This document shows, piece by piece, positions 47,756 through 58,982 of a stretch of DNA of 64,000 nucleotides. The stretch comes from Panicum virgatum (Eukaryota; Streptophyta; Magnoliopsida; Poales; Poaceae), in the NCBI RefSeq assembly GCF_016808335.1, contig NC_053150.1:40017607-40081606 (forward strand), written 5' to 3'. A program made the translations under genes and the position numbers. The notes beneath the pieces were generated by a model. It saw only the letters and a program-made list of their open reading frames with translations, did not search any database and was not told where the DNA came from. Position 1 is the first letter of the stretch; every line of letters starts with the position of its first letter.

Positions 47756-48108
47756 TTCGCACAAAACTTGCAAGTGTGGTTTAGGGACTTTATTGGATAA
47801 GTATGCGTGTAAGAAATGCAAAGTCTCATGATTTTCTGATCAAGTTGACGCCTGGAAACGATCGTTAGTGAGCGACAACACGCACCATTACAAAGAGTGC
47901 CCATCTGGCGGAGCAAACGGGCGCGCCACGCATAATGCATATAAGGAAAGATATCAGGGCCCACATGTCAGCATGCCAGAGAAGGATAAGGACGAGGGCC
48001 TGCCAGGTGGGGTCGGCCGAACCTGGCCTGGCTCCCGTCCAGGTGCATTTCGAGGAGGAGTGGCTGCCAAGGCACCTGATCACCTTCCATATGTGCGTTA
48101 GCGGGAAA
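47756..48108. other. Unassigned sequence between LTR fragment and rDNA
   Basis: Only short frames with no recognisable similarity. Probably part of an old retroelement. Confidence 0.3.
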
Positions 48109-48158
48109 CCGGGTGTGGGTCGCGCGCTTCAGCGCCATCCATTTTCGGGGCTAGTTGA

Positions 48159-48192
<34 letters not shown>

Positions 48193-48489
48193 ATTTCGAC
48201 TTCCATGACCACCTTCCTGCTGTCTTAATTGACCAACACCCTTTGTGGGTTCTAGGTTAGCGCGCAGTTCGGCACCGTAACCCGGCTTCCGGTTCATCCC
48301 ACATCGCCAGTTCTACTTACCAAAAATGGCCCACTTGGAGCTCCCGATTCCGTGGCACGGCTCACCGGAGCAGCCGCACCGTCCTACCTATTTAAAGTTT
48401 GAGAATAGGTCGAGGACGTTGCGCCCTCGATGCCTCTAATCATTGGCTTTACCCGATAGAACTCGTAAGGGGCTTCAGCTATCCTGAGA

Positions 48490-48527
<38 letters not shown>

Positions 48528-48620
48528 AGTCTTTCACCCCTATACCCAAGTCAGACGAACGATTTGCACATCAGTATCGCTTCGAGCCTCCACCAGAGTT
48601 TCCTCTGGCTTCGCCCCGCT

Positions 48621-48656
<36 letters not shown>

Positions 48657-49397
48657 GTGCTCCAACTCGAACCCTTCACAGAAGATCAGGGTCGGCCAGA
48701 GGTGCGGCCCGTGAGGGCCTCCCGCTCGTTAGCTTCCTTGCGCATCCCAGGTTTCAGAACCCGTCGACTCGCATGCATGTCAGACTCATTGGTCTGTGTT
48801 TCAAGACGGGTCAGATGGGGAGCCCGCAGGCCGTTGCAGCGCAGCGCCCCAAGGGGCGCGCCTTGCGGTGCGCGGAGACCGGCCGTGCCGATGTCGGCTG
48901 CCGGAGGCACCTAAGGTCCCCGGGCTTAGGCTGCCGGCGCGGCCGACAATAGTCCACGCCCCGAGCCGATGGGAGGACCAGCAGAAGTCGTTCCGCATAC
49001 GACCGGGACACATCGCCGGCCCCCATCCGCTTCCCTCCTGGCAATTTTAAGCACTCTTTGACTCTATTTTCAAAGTCCTTTTCATCTTTCCCTCGCAGTA
49101 CTTGTTCGCTATCGGTCTCTCGCCTGTATTTAGCCTTGGACGGAGTTTACCGCCCGATTTGGGTTGCATTCCCAAACAACCGGACTCGTTGACGGCGCCT
49201 CATGGCGCGACAGGGTCTGGGCCGGACGGGGCTCTCACCCTCCCAGGCGTCCCTTTCTAGGGCACTTGGGCCCGGTCCGTCGCTGAGGACGCCTCTCCAG
49301 ACTACAATTCGAGTAGGGGACCTACTCGATTCTAAAGCTGGCTGCTCCTGGTTCGCTTGCCGTTACTAGGGGAATCCTTGTAAGTTTCTTCTCCTCC
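48109..49397 (-). rRNA. Partial nuclear 26S rRNA (5' region), fragment
   Basis: The reverse strand starts GGAGGAGAAGAAACTTACAA, continues GGATTCCCCTAGTAACGG, and follows the 26S (25S) rRNA through TAGCTGGTTCCCTCCGAAGT and CCGAATCAACTAGCCC. It stops after CGACCCACACCCGG at 48109. This covers roughly the first third of 26S, minus the first few dozen bases, about 1.29 kb. Substitutions relative to the conserved core (for example GGCAAGCGAACC) suggest it is no longer under selection. It is a displaced pseudogene fragment, not part of an rDNA array. Confidence 0.92.
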
Positions 49398-49398
49398 T

Positions 49399-49461
49399 GT
49401 ATAGCGCGCGTGCGGCCCAGAATATCTAAGGGCATCACAGATCTGTTATTGCCTCAAACTT
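49399..49461 (-). rRNA. 18S rRNA fragment fused to the 26S fragment
   Basis: The reverse strand reads AAGTTTGAGGCAATAACAG, then TGTGATGCCCTTAGATATTC and GGGCCGCACGCGCGCTA, a conserved 3'-domain segment of 18S. It lies upstream of the 26S piece in normal rDNA order and strand, but the rest of 18S, ITS1, 5.8S and ITS2 are missing between them. Confidence 0.88.
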
Positions 49462-50379
49462 TGGGCTGCACCAAAGTGAGACAGAAAACGGCAGAACCGG
49501 GTTAGTCTAGCTTTTGATGGGCATTTGATGATTGCAACAACATAATGGTATTAAAAGTGTTACATATTTTTATTGCCAAATTTGGCGGTCTCCTCCAAAT
49601 TTGGCAATAAAATCTCCTCCACCAAACACAGGTGGTGTTGCCACAACTGATGGAAAGGCACTGGTCAGACTGCTCATGTGGAGATTTTATTGTCTCTATG
49701 TAAATTGTCTTGCTGCCACCGGAATCTCTTCAACCAGTTGTCCTACAGAAACGGGTGTACTGTGCAACATCAAACTTCTGCTACCTCTGTGATAATAACA
49801 TCCAAATTAGCCATGTGTTTATGAGGGAATCTCCACTGGACAACATTGAGCCTTGGGCAGCAGAAGTTTACCACAAGGAGCGCTGACCTAGAGGAGATGA
49901 CATCTGTGTGGCGAAAATGGAGATCAAGTATGGGTCGATGCAATATTCACTTTCTTTTCGATCTGAAAGAAAAGGGGACAACAATCAAGACTTGCAAATC
50001 AGGCATGAACAGAGGAGAGTAAAGAAGAAGAAAATGGTTAAAAATAAATCTAAAGCCTTCATGAAGTGAACTTACGGATGAATCTGAGCTTATTTCCTTG
50101 GCGCTGTGCTGGCCGAATTATTCCTTGGCTGAGGCGCCACGGACTGCGTCTTGTCCGTGCTCTGCAGACTACTGGCCAATGGGGCGACTAAACCATGTGG
50201 CCGATGACAACGGCATGCACGCTCAGTACTCTCAGCACGATAAACCGCACACGTCTGCACCAATTAAGCGTTTGTTTATGGCCGGAAGAAATTTCTAGTT
50301 TGTCCAGAAGCCAAAACTCGTTGCCAAGACAGCTCAGCAGACGAGGTACCCGAGACGGAGACGGAGCGACGGAGGATGA
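49462..50379. other. Intergenic DNA with one strong hairpin
   Basis: No convincing coding frame. An 18-bp perfect inverted repeat lies at 49568-49612. Frames at 49532-49792 and 50098-50298 show nothing recognisable. Confidence 0.4.
49568..49612. repeat. Perfect 18-bp inverted repeat with 9-nt loop
   Basis: The left arm TTTTATTGCCAAATTTGG (49568-49585) is the exact inverse of 49595-49612. It may be the end of a small foldback element or an RNA hairpin. It is not a bacterial-type terminator. Confidence 0.85.
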
Positions 50380-50827
50380 CTTTGCCGGCGCCGCCTCCGT
50401 CGTTTACCAAGCGCCAAGGTGCCCCAAGCTCAGCAAGGTGAAATTGAAACATATTCCTGCTATGGAATTTTGCTGGAATAGTTTCACGGATGATGGTGTA
50501 AAGGAAGCGGTCGGACTAAAGGGTAAACAATTTCCAAAGAACAATTTCCAGCTCACACGTGTCACCACAGAGTTGCTTAAACTCAGGGACGAAGAGGGGG
50601 AGAAGAGGATGTGGGAGGTGATCCAGGGCGTGTGGGTGGAGATGCTTTGCTTCTCTGCCGGTAGATGCCTTGGATACTTTCATGCCAAGAGCCTGGGCAA
50701 AGCCGCAAAGGTGGAGAGTACCTATCCTACGTCTGGATGCTATTGTCCGAACATGGGAATGGAGACATTGGCCGAGAGGCTGCAGAGGACGGGGCAGCAC
50801 GTGCTAGGGCTAGGAGTAGGGTGGTAA
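50380..50827 (+). pseudogene. Fragment resembling DUF594-family protein C-terminus
   Basis: The frame 50195-50827 includes LLKLRDEEGEKRMWEVIQGV followed by WVEMLCFSAGRCLGYFHAKSLG. It then shifts to a second frame for GGEYLSYVWMLLSEHG and back for GMETLAERLQR. This series matches the C-terminal block of grass DUF4220/DUF594 membrane proteins (HAK.LG.GGE.L..VWLLL...GM). The two shifts and lack of the N-terminal transmembrane part mark it as a relic. Confidence 0.6.
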
Positions 50828-52240
50828 CGGATCATGGCCCTAGCAACCTCTTCACAGTCCAATAAGACTCTTAAAATTTTTAGTTCAAAATTACATAAGA
50901 TTAGAACCCGGCTCTTTTAGAACCCGGTCCTTAGATTTTCTAGTTCAAAATGTTGGGTCCTTTACCACCCCTACGTAGTAGGAGACATGGGCGCCACCAG
51001 CACCACGACACCGGCTGCATCACCTGCTGGGATGGGAACCGGCAATAAGAACAATGTTTGACGGACCAATGCATGGTGCACTACTCTGAGAAGCGGAGGT
51101 TCTACGTACGTACTATTCTTGTTTTTGATTGTTTCGTTCTATTCTCTGTCTGTGCGTGGTGGGACTATTTGTTCAGTCCGTCTCTTCCAGTCAATCACAT
51201 ACTTGTGTTGCTGTCGTCTTATTTAGTGGTGCAGCTATGGCTGATGTACACTTGCCATTGTATATATTTTCTACCTGATGGTTGTTGCTATGTCGATCAA
51301 TAAAGGTTGTGGACTGTTCGTTTTGGTAGTGACTTCATTGTATTCCTCACGAGTCATGGCTCAACGCTCACTCTGCTGCTGCATATATATGCATGTCACC
51401 GGCGGCATAACGGCAAGTCTCACGCTGCTTGCATTACTGCTAGATCGCTTTTCATTCCGTTTTGTACTGGTCAATTAGAGGCTTCTATATAGTAGAGCTG
51501 TAATAAAAAAAGAATACTGAGAACTCGGCGGTAACAAAACATGAGCACGCATCACATATAACAGCTTGCATTAAGCCTGAATGCAGCGTCGGAGAATAAC
51601 AAACAGCAGCCATAGTTCTTCACAGTAATAAAAATTCATACACACCTGCTTACTTTTTTATTTAGGCACGCTACAAATACTGTACATCTACTGCTTCCAT
51701 TTATTCCGACACGCATGTGCACACAATGCAGAACAGAAGGAAGCATTTGTGGTTCTTGATTAATCTCTCCATCTCCTTCCACCAGAAAGCATGCACGCCA
51801 TGCGAACACCACGAAACAATTCTCTTAGACGGTGCGCCGCTATAGCTCGACATAGCAGTCCAGGTCATGCACCCTGTGGGATACAAGCATAGCATAGCTT
51901 GTTTTGTAAACAACACAAGTAATAGAGAACTTAACAAAGCAACCTTCCAGTAGCCAGTAGGAGCATACTACATGTAGTATCATACTAGTACTATTCATTC
52001 CGACACGCATATATATGAAGAAACCCAAAAACAGAGAAACCATGATGTCTCAGCTAGCCGTCCTCATCCTTCCCCTGAAAGATGTATGAATGAATATCAG
52101 GAAGGAAAAAAAATTTACGTACTAGCATTAAATGGACAGCCAAAACAATTAAAGGAGCTCGTAGGCATGCTAGAGTTAAAAACGTATGGCTAAATTAATG
52201 CCCAACCAGTTTTGTTCATACCTTGAAGCTCCTGCGGCCC
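50828..52240. other. Intergenic DNA, no gene recognised
   Basis: Moderately AT-rich with only short, unfamiliar frames. The part nearest 52.0-52.24 kb probably includes the 3' UTR of the resistance-gene pseudogene on the reverse strand. Confidence 0.45.
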
Positions 52241-52521
52241 ACCCAACCTGATGCCTCTCACTCTCTAGGCCATGTGTACACCTCCAGGTCTTCACCATGG
52301 AGTTGTTGGCGTTGCCGTTGAAGCTTGGGCACCCACAGCGAAGAGAGGTCCTTCATATCCTCGTCTAGCCATAGCTGCTCCAGACCACCCAACTCCACAA
52401 CACGCCTTAGATTTGAACAATTGGTAATTCGCACCTCTCTGATGACGACGACAACAACAACATAGTCTTTTTTCCCAAGCAAGTTGGGGTAGGCTAGAGA
52501 TGAAACCCGAAAGAAATAAGT

Positions 52522-54387
52522 TCAAGGTTCAGGCACATTGATAGCTAGTCTCCAAGCGCTTCTATCCAAAGCTATCTCTTTAGAGATATTCCAATCCTTA
52601 AGATCTCTCTTAACCAACTCATCCCACGTCAGTTTAGGTCTACCTCTACCCCTTTTTACATTATCGACCCGCTTAAGAACCCCATTACGCACCGGCGCCT
52701 CAGGAGGCCTTCGTTGGACATGTACAAACCATCTCAGCCGATGCTGAGTAAGTTTCTCCTCAATTGGTGCCACCCCGACCATATCCCGAATAACTTCGTT
52801 CCGGACTCTATCCCTCCTTGTGTGCCCGCAAAACCACCGCAATATCCGCATCTCTGCTACACTCAGTTGCTGCACATGTCGCCTTTTTGTAGGCCAACAT
52901 TCAGCACCGTATAACATCGCCGGACGAATTGCTGTCCTATAGAATTTGCCTTTTAGCTTTTGTGACACCCTCTTGTCACAAAGGATGCCAGAAGCTTGCC
53001 GTCATTTCAACCAGCCAGCTGAAATTCTATGCCTAACATCTTCATCAATGTCGCCATCCTTTTGTAGCACCGATCATAAATACCGAAAAGTATCATTCTG
53101 GACCACCACTTGCTCATCTAAACTAACGTCTCCCCCCTCATGCCTAGTCGCGCTGAAATCGCACATCATATACTCGGTCTTGGTCCTACTAAGTCTGAAC
53201 CCTTTCGACTCTAACGTGCGTCTCCACAGCTCTAACTTCCTATTAACCCCTGCCCTACTCTCGTCAACTAGCACCACATCATCAGCAAAGAGCATACACC
53301 AAGGGATCTCACCTTGTATATCCCTTGTGACCTCATCCATCACTAAAGCAAATAAATAAGGGCTCAATGTTGACCCCTGGTGTAGGCCTATGTTAATAGG
53401 AAAATCAGTGGTGTTACCATCACATGTTCGGACAAACATCGTCGCATCCTTGTACATATCCTTAATGAGGGTAATGTACTTAGTTGGGACTTTGTGCTTC
53501 TCCAAAGCCCACCACATGACATTTCTCGGAACCTTGTCATATGCCTTCTCAAGGTCAATGAAGACCATGTGCAAGTCCTTCTTCTGCTCCCTATATCTCT
53601 CCATCAATTGTCGTATTAAGAAAATCGCCTCCATGGTTGACCTTCCAGGCATGAACCCAAATTGGTTTTGGGTCACACTTGTCACTCTTCTTAGGCGATG
53701 CTCGATAACCCTCTCCCAAAGCTTCATCGTATGGCTCATCAGCTTAATCCCACGGTAGTTAGTACAACTTTGAACATCGCCCTTGTTTTTGAAGATAGGT
53801 ACTAATATACTTCTCCTCCATTCTTCAGACATCTTGTTTGACCGAAAAATGAGATTAAAAAGCTTAGTTAACCATACTATTGCTCTATCTCCTAGGCATC
53901 TCCATACCTCAATGGGAATACCATCAGGGCCCATCGCTTTACCTCTCTTCATCCTCTTCAAAGCCTCCCTGATCTCTGCCTCCTGAATTCTCCTCACAAA
54001 ACGTCTGTTGGTATCGTCAAAAGAGTCATCTAACTCAAGGGTAGGGCTCTCACTCTCCCCATTAAACAACTTGTCGAAGTACTCCCTCCATCTATCCATG
54101 ATCTCCTCATCCTTCACTAGCAGTCGATCTGTCACATCCTTAATGCATTTGATTTGGTTGATGTCCCTTGTCTTCCGCTCGCGGATCCTAGCCATCCTAT
54201 AAATGTCCTTCTCCCCTTCTTTCATGCCTAGCCGCTGATACAGGTCATCATACGCCTTACCACTTGCTACACTCACAGCTCGCTTTACAACCCTCTTCGC
54301 TAATTTATAGCCCTCGATGTTGGCTGCACTCTTGTCAAGATGGAGGCGCTTGAAACACTCCTTCTTCTCCTTAATAGCCCTTTGCAC
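52522..54387 (-). pseudogene. LINE reverse transcriptase
   Basis: The segment 54387-53074 (437 codons) has KRGKAMGPDGIPIEVWR, NYRGIKLMSHTMKLWERVI, FIDLEKAYDKVPR, the LHQGSTLSPYLFALVMDE block and the catalytic LFADDVVLV. After a TGA at 53074-53076 the same frame continues to the C-terminal region 52968-52522 (HVQQLSVAEMRILRWFCGHT, RGRGRPKLTW). Confidence 0.88.
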
Positions 54388-54823
54388 CTCGTCGTTCCAC
54401 CACCAGGTGTCTTTCCCCTCCTATTTGCCTCCCCTACTCACGCCAAACACCTCTGAGGCCACCTTCCGAACACATGTTGCCATCTTTAGCCACATGTCAT
54501 CTGTGTCTTCTCTTTCTTTCCAAGGCCCCTCACCTAGCATCCTTTCCTTAAACGCTTGTGCCGCTTCCCCTATAAGCTTCCACCACTTTGTTCTCGCAAT
54601 CTTGGCACATTTGTCCCGGTGGACACGTACCCGTAGACGAAAGTCCGCCACCACAAGCTTGTGTTGAGGGACAACACACTCCCCAGGTATCACCTTACAA
54701 TCTAAGCAATCTATCCTCCCTCCTAGTAAGGATAAAGTCGATCTGGCTCGAGTGTTGTCCACTACGAAACGTCACAAGATGGGATTCCCTCTTCTTAAAC
54801 ACGGTATTCGCTATCAACAAGTC

Positions 54824-55495
54824 CTAGGCTAACGCGAAGTTCAACACATCCTCCCCCTCTTGACTCCTGCTACCATACCCAAAACCCCCGTGCACTCGCT
54901 CGAACCCTACATTAGTCGCACCCACATGGCCGTTGAGATCTCCTCCTATGAAGAGTTTCTCGCTGGTAGGCACGGTACTAACCATGCTATCTAGATCTTC
55001 CCAGAACTGCATCTTGGTGCTCTCACTAAGACCTACCTGAGGGGCATAAGCACTGATCACATTCAAAACCGAATCTCCAACTACCAACCGGATTAGGATA
55101 ATCCGGTCGCCTTGCCTTCTAACCTCTATGACTTCGTCCTTAAGGCTCCTATCAATCAAGATGCCTACACCATTCCTACCCGGAGTTGCTCCCGTGTACC
55201 AAAGCTTGAAGCCAGTATCCTCAACCTCCTTCGCCTTCTGGCCCTTCCATTTAGTCTCCTGAATGCATAGAATATTTACACGTCTCCTAATTGCTACATC
55301 TACTAGCTCTCGCAACTTACCCGTTAGGGACCCTACATTCCAGCTACCTATACGAATCCTAGTTGGCTCGGCTAGCTTTCTTACCCTTCGCACCCGTCGA
55401 GGGAAGTGCGAAGACCCTTGCTCATTTTTCACTACACCCGGGCGTAGATGTAGCGCGCCATTCAGGTGACGACCCGACCCTTGCTCACTTATCAT
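54824..55495 (-). pseudogene. LINE endonuclease (EEP) domain
   Basis: Contains RIGSWNVGSLTGKLREL, the catalytic-region ILCIQETKW, and FIGGDLNGHVG, which are apurinic-like endonuclease motifs. It is cut by an in-frame TAG at 54824-54826 and continues in a shifted frame at 54762-54421. Confidence 0.8.
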
Positions 55496-58400
55496 CGTAC
55501 CCAGATCATGATACGACGCGCCCTTGGGGGGATGGCGACCCGGCCCTTACCCATTTATCACCACACCCGGGTTCCGATGTAGCGCGTCGCTAAGAGGGTT
55601 ACGCTTGAGACCTTTTGTAGCCCTCCACAGCTATTAAGTATAAGTTCCTCTGACAGGAACGCTAGGTTCTCCACCACCTTGAGGCTACCCACATCTCTTA
55701 ATAGGAGCTTCTTCAAGCTGGTGGTCCCCTGACCAAGCTGCTGAGGAAGACCTCTCAGCTTGGGGCAGGAATCAAGTTGCAGCACCTTTAAGCGTGGCAG
55801 CACATGCATCTTTGGAGCTGGGGCTTCCCCTTTTCTCTTTGCGGTAGCCCCTTCCTCTTCCCCGTCTTTACCCGCTATTGTTGCTTCTTCTTCTTCAACA
55901 GCAAAGGTCCACTCCTCCCAGTGGGGCATATCCTCGATGACCAATGTTTCAAGCTTGGGGAAAGATACTACCTCTGTTGATCTGAGATTGCCCACCCCAT
56001 AACCAACAAATTCGGGTCCAATCTTGGTAACTGCAGTTGCTCCTTCGATTCTCAGAAATTTCAGGTTGGGTAGACGGCCAATTGGTGGAAGATGCAAACA
56101 TGATTTGCAACCTATGAAGTATAAATATTTCAGTGAAGGCACATGGGTGGCAGCATCTAGCCAGGTTGGAAACACCCTACCAAAGTAATTCAGAAAACTT
56201 AGATCTTCTAGGTTGTGTGCAGGGATCAGCAACTCAAAGGTCTTCTCGATATTGATTACATCATCTTCAGGATATTGTGCCTCTGTAGATTCAGTGCACC
56301 TTAAAACTAATTATGTTAGACACCTTTTGTTTCTTAGCAACGAATCAGTACTGCAAGGACCTGCTCTTTCTAGTTTAATCATATCAAGCCGCCTCAACTC
56401 CATAAGTGTGCCCAACTCTTCTAGGTTCCATCCATTTTGCATTCTAGTGCGATTATCAATGCCTCCACCAACCGGAAATCCTTGTAAATCATTGAGAAAC
56501 TTTAGTCCTCCTATCCCACTTGGGACCTGATCTATTTTTGTGCCCCTAAGACCAAGGCGTCTTAAATTGCATAGCTGAGTAATCCCTAAAGGAAGACTGT
56601 GCAATGAACCACACCTCTGCAAATTTAATATCTGGAGGTTTATAAGATAACAAATGGACTCGGGAAGACAAGATATGTCAGTCCCATCAAGGTCTAGTAA
56701 CCGTAAATGGATCAAGCGTCCAACACAAGAGGGAACACTTTCTATATGTGACTTAGTCAAATCCAAAATTCGAATGTATGGGAATCTTCTAAATATTGCA
56801 TCATCGACTCTCAGTGACTTGGTATAAGAAGTTATCCAAGTTCTTACTTTATATTTATCCTTTTCCGTGCCAAGGAACACAACTGAATCCTTAGTAGTGA
56901 CAACTGAAATACGTCGAAATTTACTCATAACACTAGCGTTTATTGCTTCAGGTTCGCCAACAAAGCAGTCTTCTCTAGATAAATGACGAGCGAATTCCCT
57001 TAATAGATCATGCATTTGGCATTTGCTATGGTCAGCCAATGAAAGATCTGGTTGGAGGAGGTTCCGATAGATCAGCTCGTAATAGTATTTTTCTGCTATA
57101 TCTTCAAGCAACTGTCCAACTTCCTCGTATACAAAGCCTTCAGCAACCCACATCCTGATAATAACATCACGGTAGATAACTGTATCTTCAGGAAACAAAG
57201 CACAGTAGACAAAACATTGCTTCAAATGGGATGGTAGCTCTTCATAGCTTACATATAAAGCCCCTGTTATTTCATTAGGAAGTCTGCTCATGGACCAAGC
57301 ATCTTTTCCTAAAATCTTCTTCCACTCATTCTCAGTTTGATCTTTGCTAGCTAAAACTCTAGCAATAACCTTAATGGCAAGAGGAAGACCACCACATCTA
57401 TGAACAATATCTATCCCTACGCCTTGTAGATTTTGCACTTCATTTTCATCGTTGATGCCCATGCTCTTCCACAGTAACTCCCACCCTACATCCACTGACA
57501 TCAAATCGACTCGATGTGTATAGTCCACTCCAATTTCTACAGAAACTGTCAAGTCGAGTCGTTAGTAGGATAATCCCAGTGGCTGCAGCATACAACGGGA
57601 TCCTTAGCAAATTTATCCATGGGTTAGATTCCCACACATCATCCAACACGAGGAAAAAAGTCTTCTCCTTAATGGCTTGTTCTAGCCTACTCTGGAGCTC
57701 TCCAGTTGATTCATCATGCATGTACGTCACTTCAATGTTTCGAAGAATCTCTTGTAAAATACCAACTTCAGAATAGTCCTTGGAAACACAAACCCATGCC
57801 TGTTTGTTGACAAACCCCTTCATTTTTTGGTCATTGTATATTTTTTGAGCTAATGTCGTCTTGCCGACTCCTCCCGTTTCAAGAATTGCTATCTTGTATG
57901 ACTTCTTTTCTTTGTTTGCAAGAACCAAATCTACAACTTTTCTAGAAGCATGTATGATCTCCTTACCAACAAGATTGGGTTCAACAAGATTAGAAGTTCT
58001 TCTGAGTTTAGGTGCTAAAACAGTTTCACTTGGTTGTGTATTGGTGAGTGATGAAAATACCCTATCCTTTGTAATGCTATCTATTCTTTTGTTTAGACTC
58101 CGAATCTTAAAAGCAACCTCATGACGTGTCTGGATATTGGAAAAGCAAGAGGAAAGGGAAAGACCACTACATCCATTTGATTGGTTTGATAATGACGAAG
58201 AATGGTCTGGCAATAGCTTGATTCCTTTAGTTCTAGCCAAGTCAATAATATCATCAGCGTCATACATTGCATCTCTTAGCTGACCAAGCCAATTGTTAAC
58301 AGCCGATTCTTTTATGCTTCTTTTCTCTGCATCATTTAGGAAGCGACATATTAGCTCCATTCTTCTCTGCAGTTCTGTGAGCTCTTCTTTTACACCTAAT

Positions 58401-58522
58401 ATCAGTATGGCCTCATCTGTTATGATATCCTGCAACTTCTTGGCACATGACCCAAAAAAGGATTCTAGTATGGTTGCCATCAAGCAAAGATGGTGTGGAG
58501 ATTCACCAAAAGAGTTGTGTAT

Positions 58523-58982
58523 TGTTAGGAATTGGATCCCTACCAAGGCGTGGACGCAGGTTGTAGGCGTGGGAAGAAGGACGGAGGATGATGCGCGCCC
58601 GACGGCTTCTGGGCGCCGTGGTCGCGCAAGGGGAAGGAGGCAGGTGGGATTGAGAGGATTGTGGAGGAGGAAGTGACGGCGGCTGCTGCGCTACAGTACC
58701 CGCGGCGCTACAGTACCGCTAGTACTGTTCACGGGATGGCGTCTAGGGTTTGGGGGTCTCCCGGCTCCGTGAGGAAAGCCGAGCGATATGATTGCTCTTG
58801 CTTGATTAGATTGATACATCTCCTCTCCTTATATAGAGAGGTTTACTTGACCCCTAAGCAAGCGACTAATTAACCCTAATGGGCTAAGGCCCAATACGCC
58901 CTTGACTCCTCTAACATTTATATCCTTTTACAAACCAACTAATTTATGGAAACAATTAAAATATCTAAAGAAGCAGATCTCA
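58523..58982 (-). repeat. 3' LTR of the Reina-like element
   Basis: On + it begins TGTTAGGAATTGGATCCC and ends GCAGATCTCA. The reverse strand holds CTCTCTATATAAGG, a likely TATA box. Confidence 0.82.

Larger units (their letters stand above)
52441..55609 (-). mobile_element. RTE-type LINE inserted in the NBS-LRR gene
   Basis: Reverse-strand LINE with an endonuclease domain and a reverse transcriptase, ending in a (GTT)n/(GTC)n tail (TTGTTGTTGTCGTCGTCATC at 52460-52441) typical of RTE-clade elements. Its 5' part holds two to three imperfect repeats of about 60-70 bp around GATGTAGCGCG (about 55440-55600). Only a very short duplication (ACCT-like) is visible at the junctions. Several stops break its ORF, so it is old. 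Confidence 0.82.
52258..58480 (-). pseudogene. CC-NBS-LRR disease-resistance gene, disrupted
   Basis: Starts at 58480 (MATILESFFGSCAKKLQD) with an Rx-type coiled-coil domain. The NB-ARC domain has P-loop GGVGKTTL, kinase 2 FLVLDDVW, RNBS-B GIILLTTR, GLPL (CGGLPLAIKV) and an MHD motif (CQMHDLLREF). Leucine-rich repeats follow (RILDLTKSHIESVPSCVGRL, LQILNLQRCGSLHSLP). The reading frame ends at TGA 52258-52260. Lesions: a frameshift near 57545 just after RNBS-B, an in-frame TAA at 56311-56313, and a LINE inserted in the LRR part (52441-55609). An Ala/Glu/Lys-rich insert in an LRR lies near 55870. Intracellular NLR receptors detect pathogen effectors; this copy cannot make a full protein. Confidence 0.88.

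Noticed and set aside
48657..49050. Several open frames on both strands
   Set aside because: They fall in the 26S rRNA fragment, so are not protein-coding.
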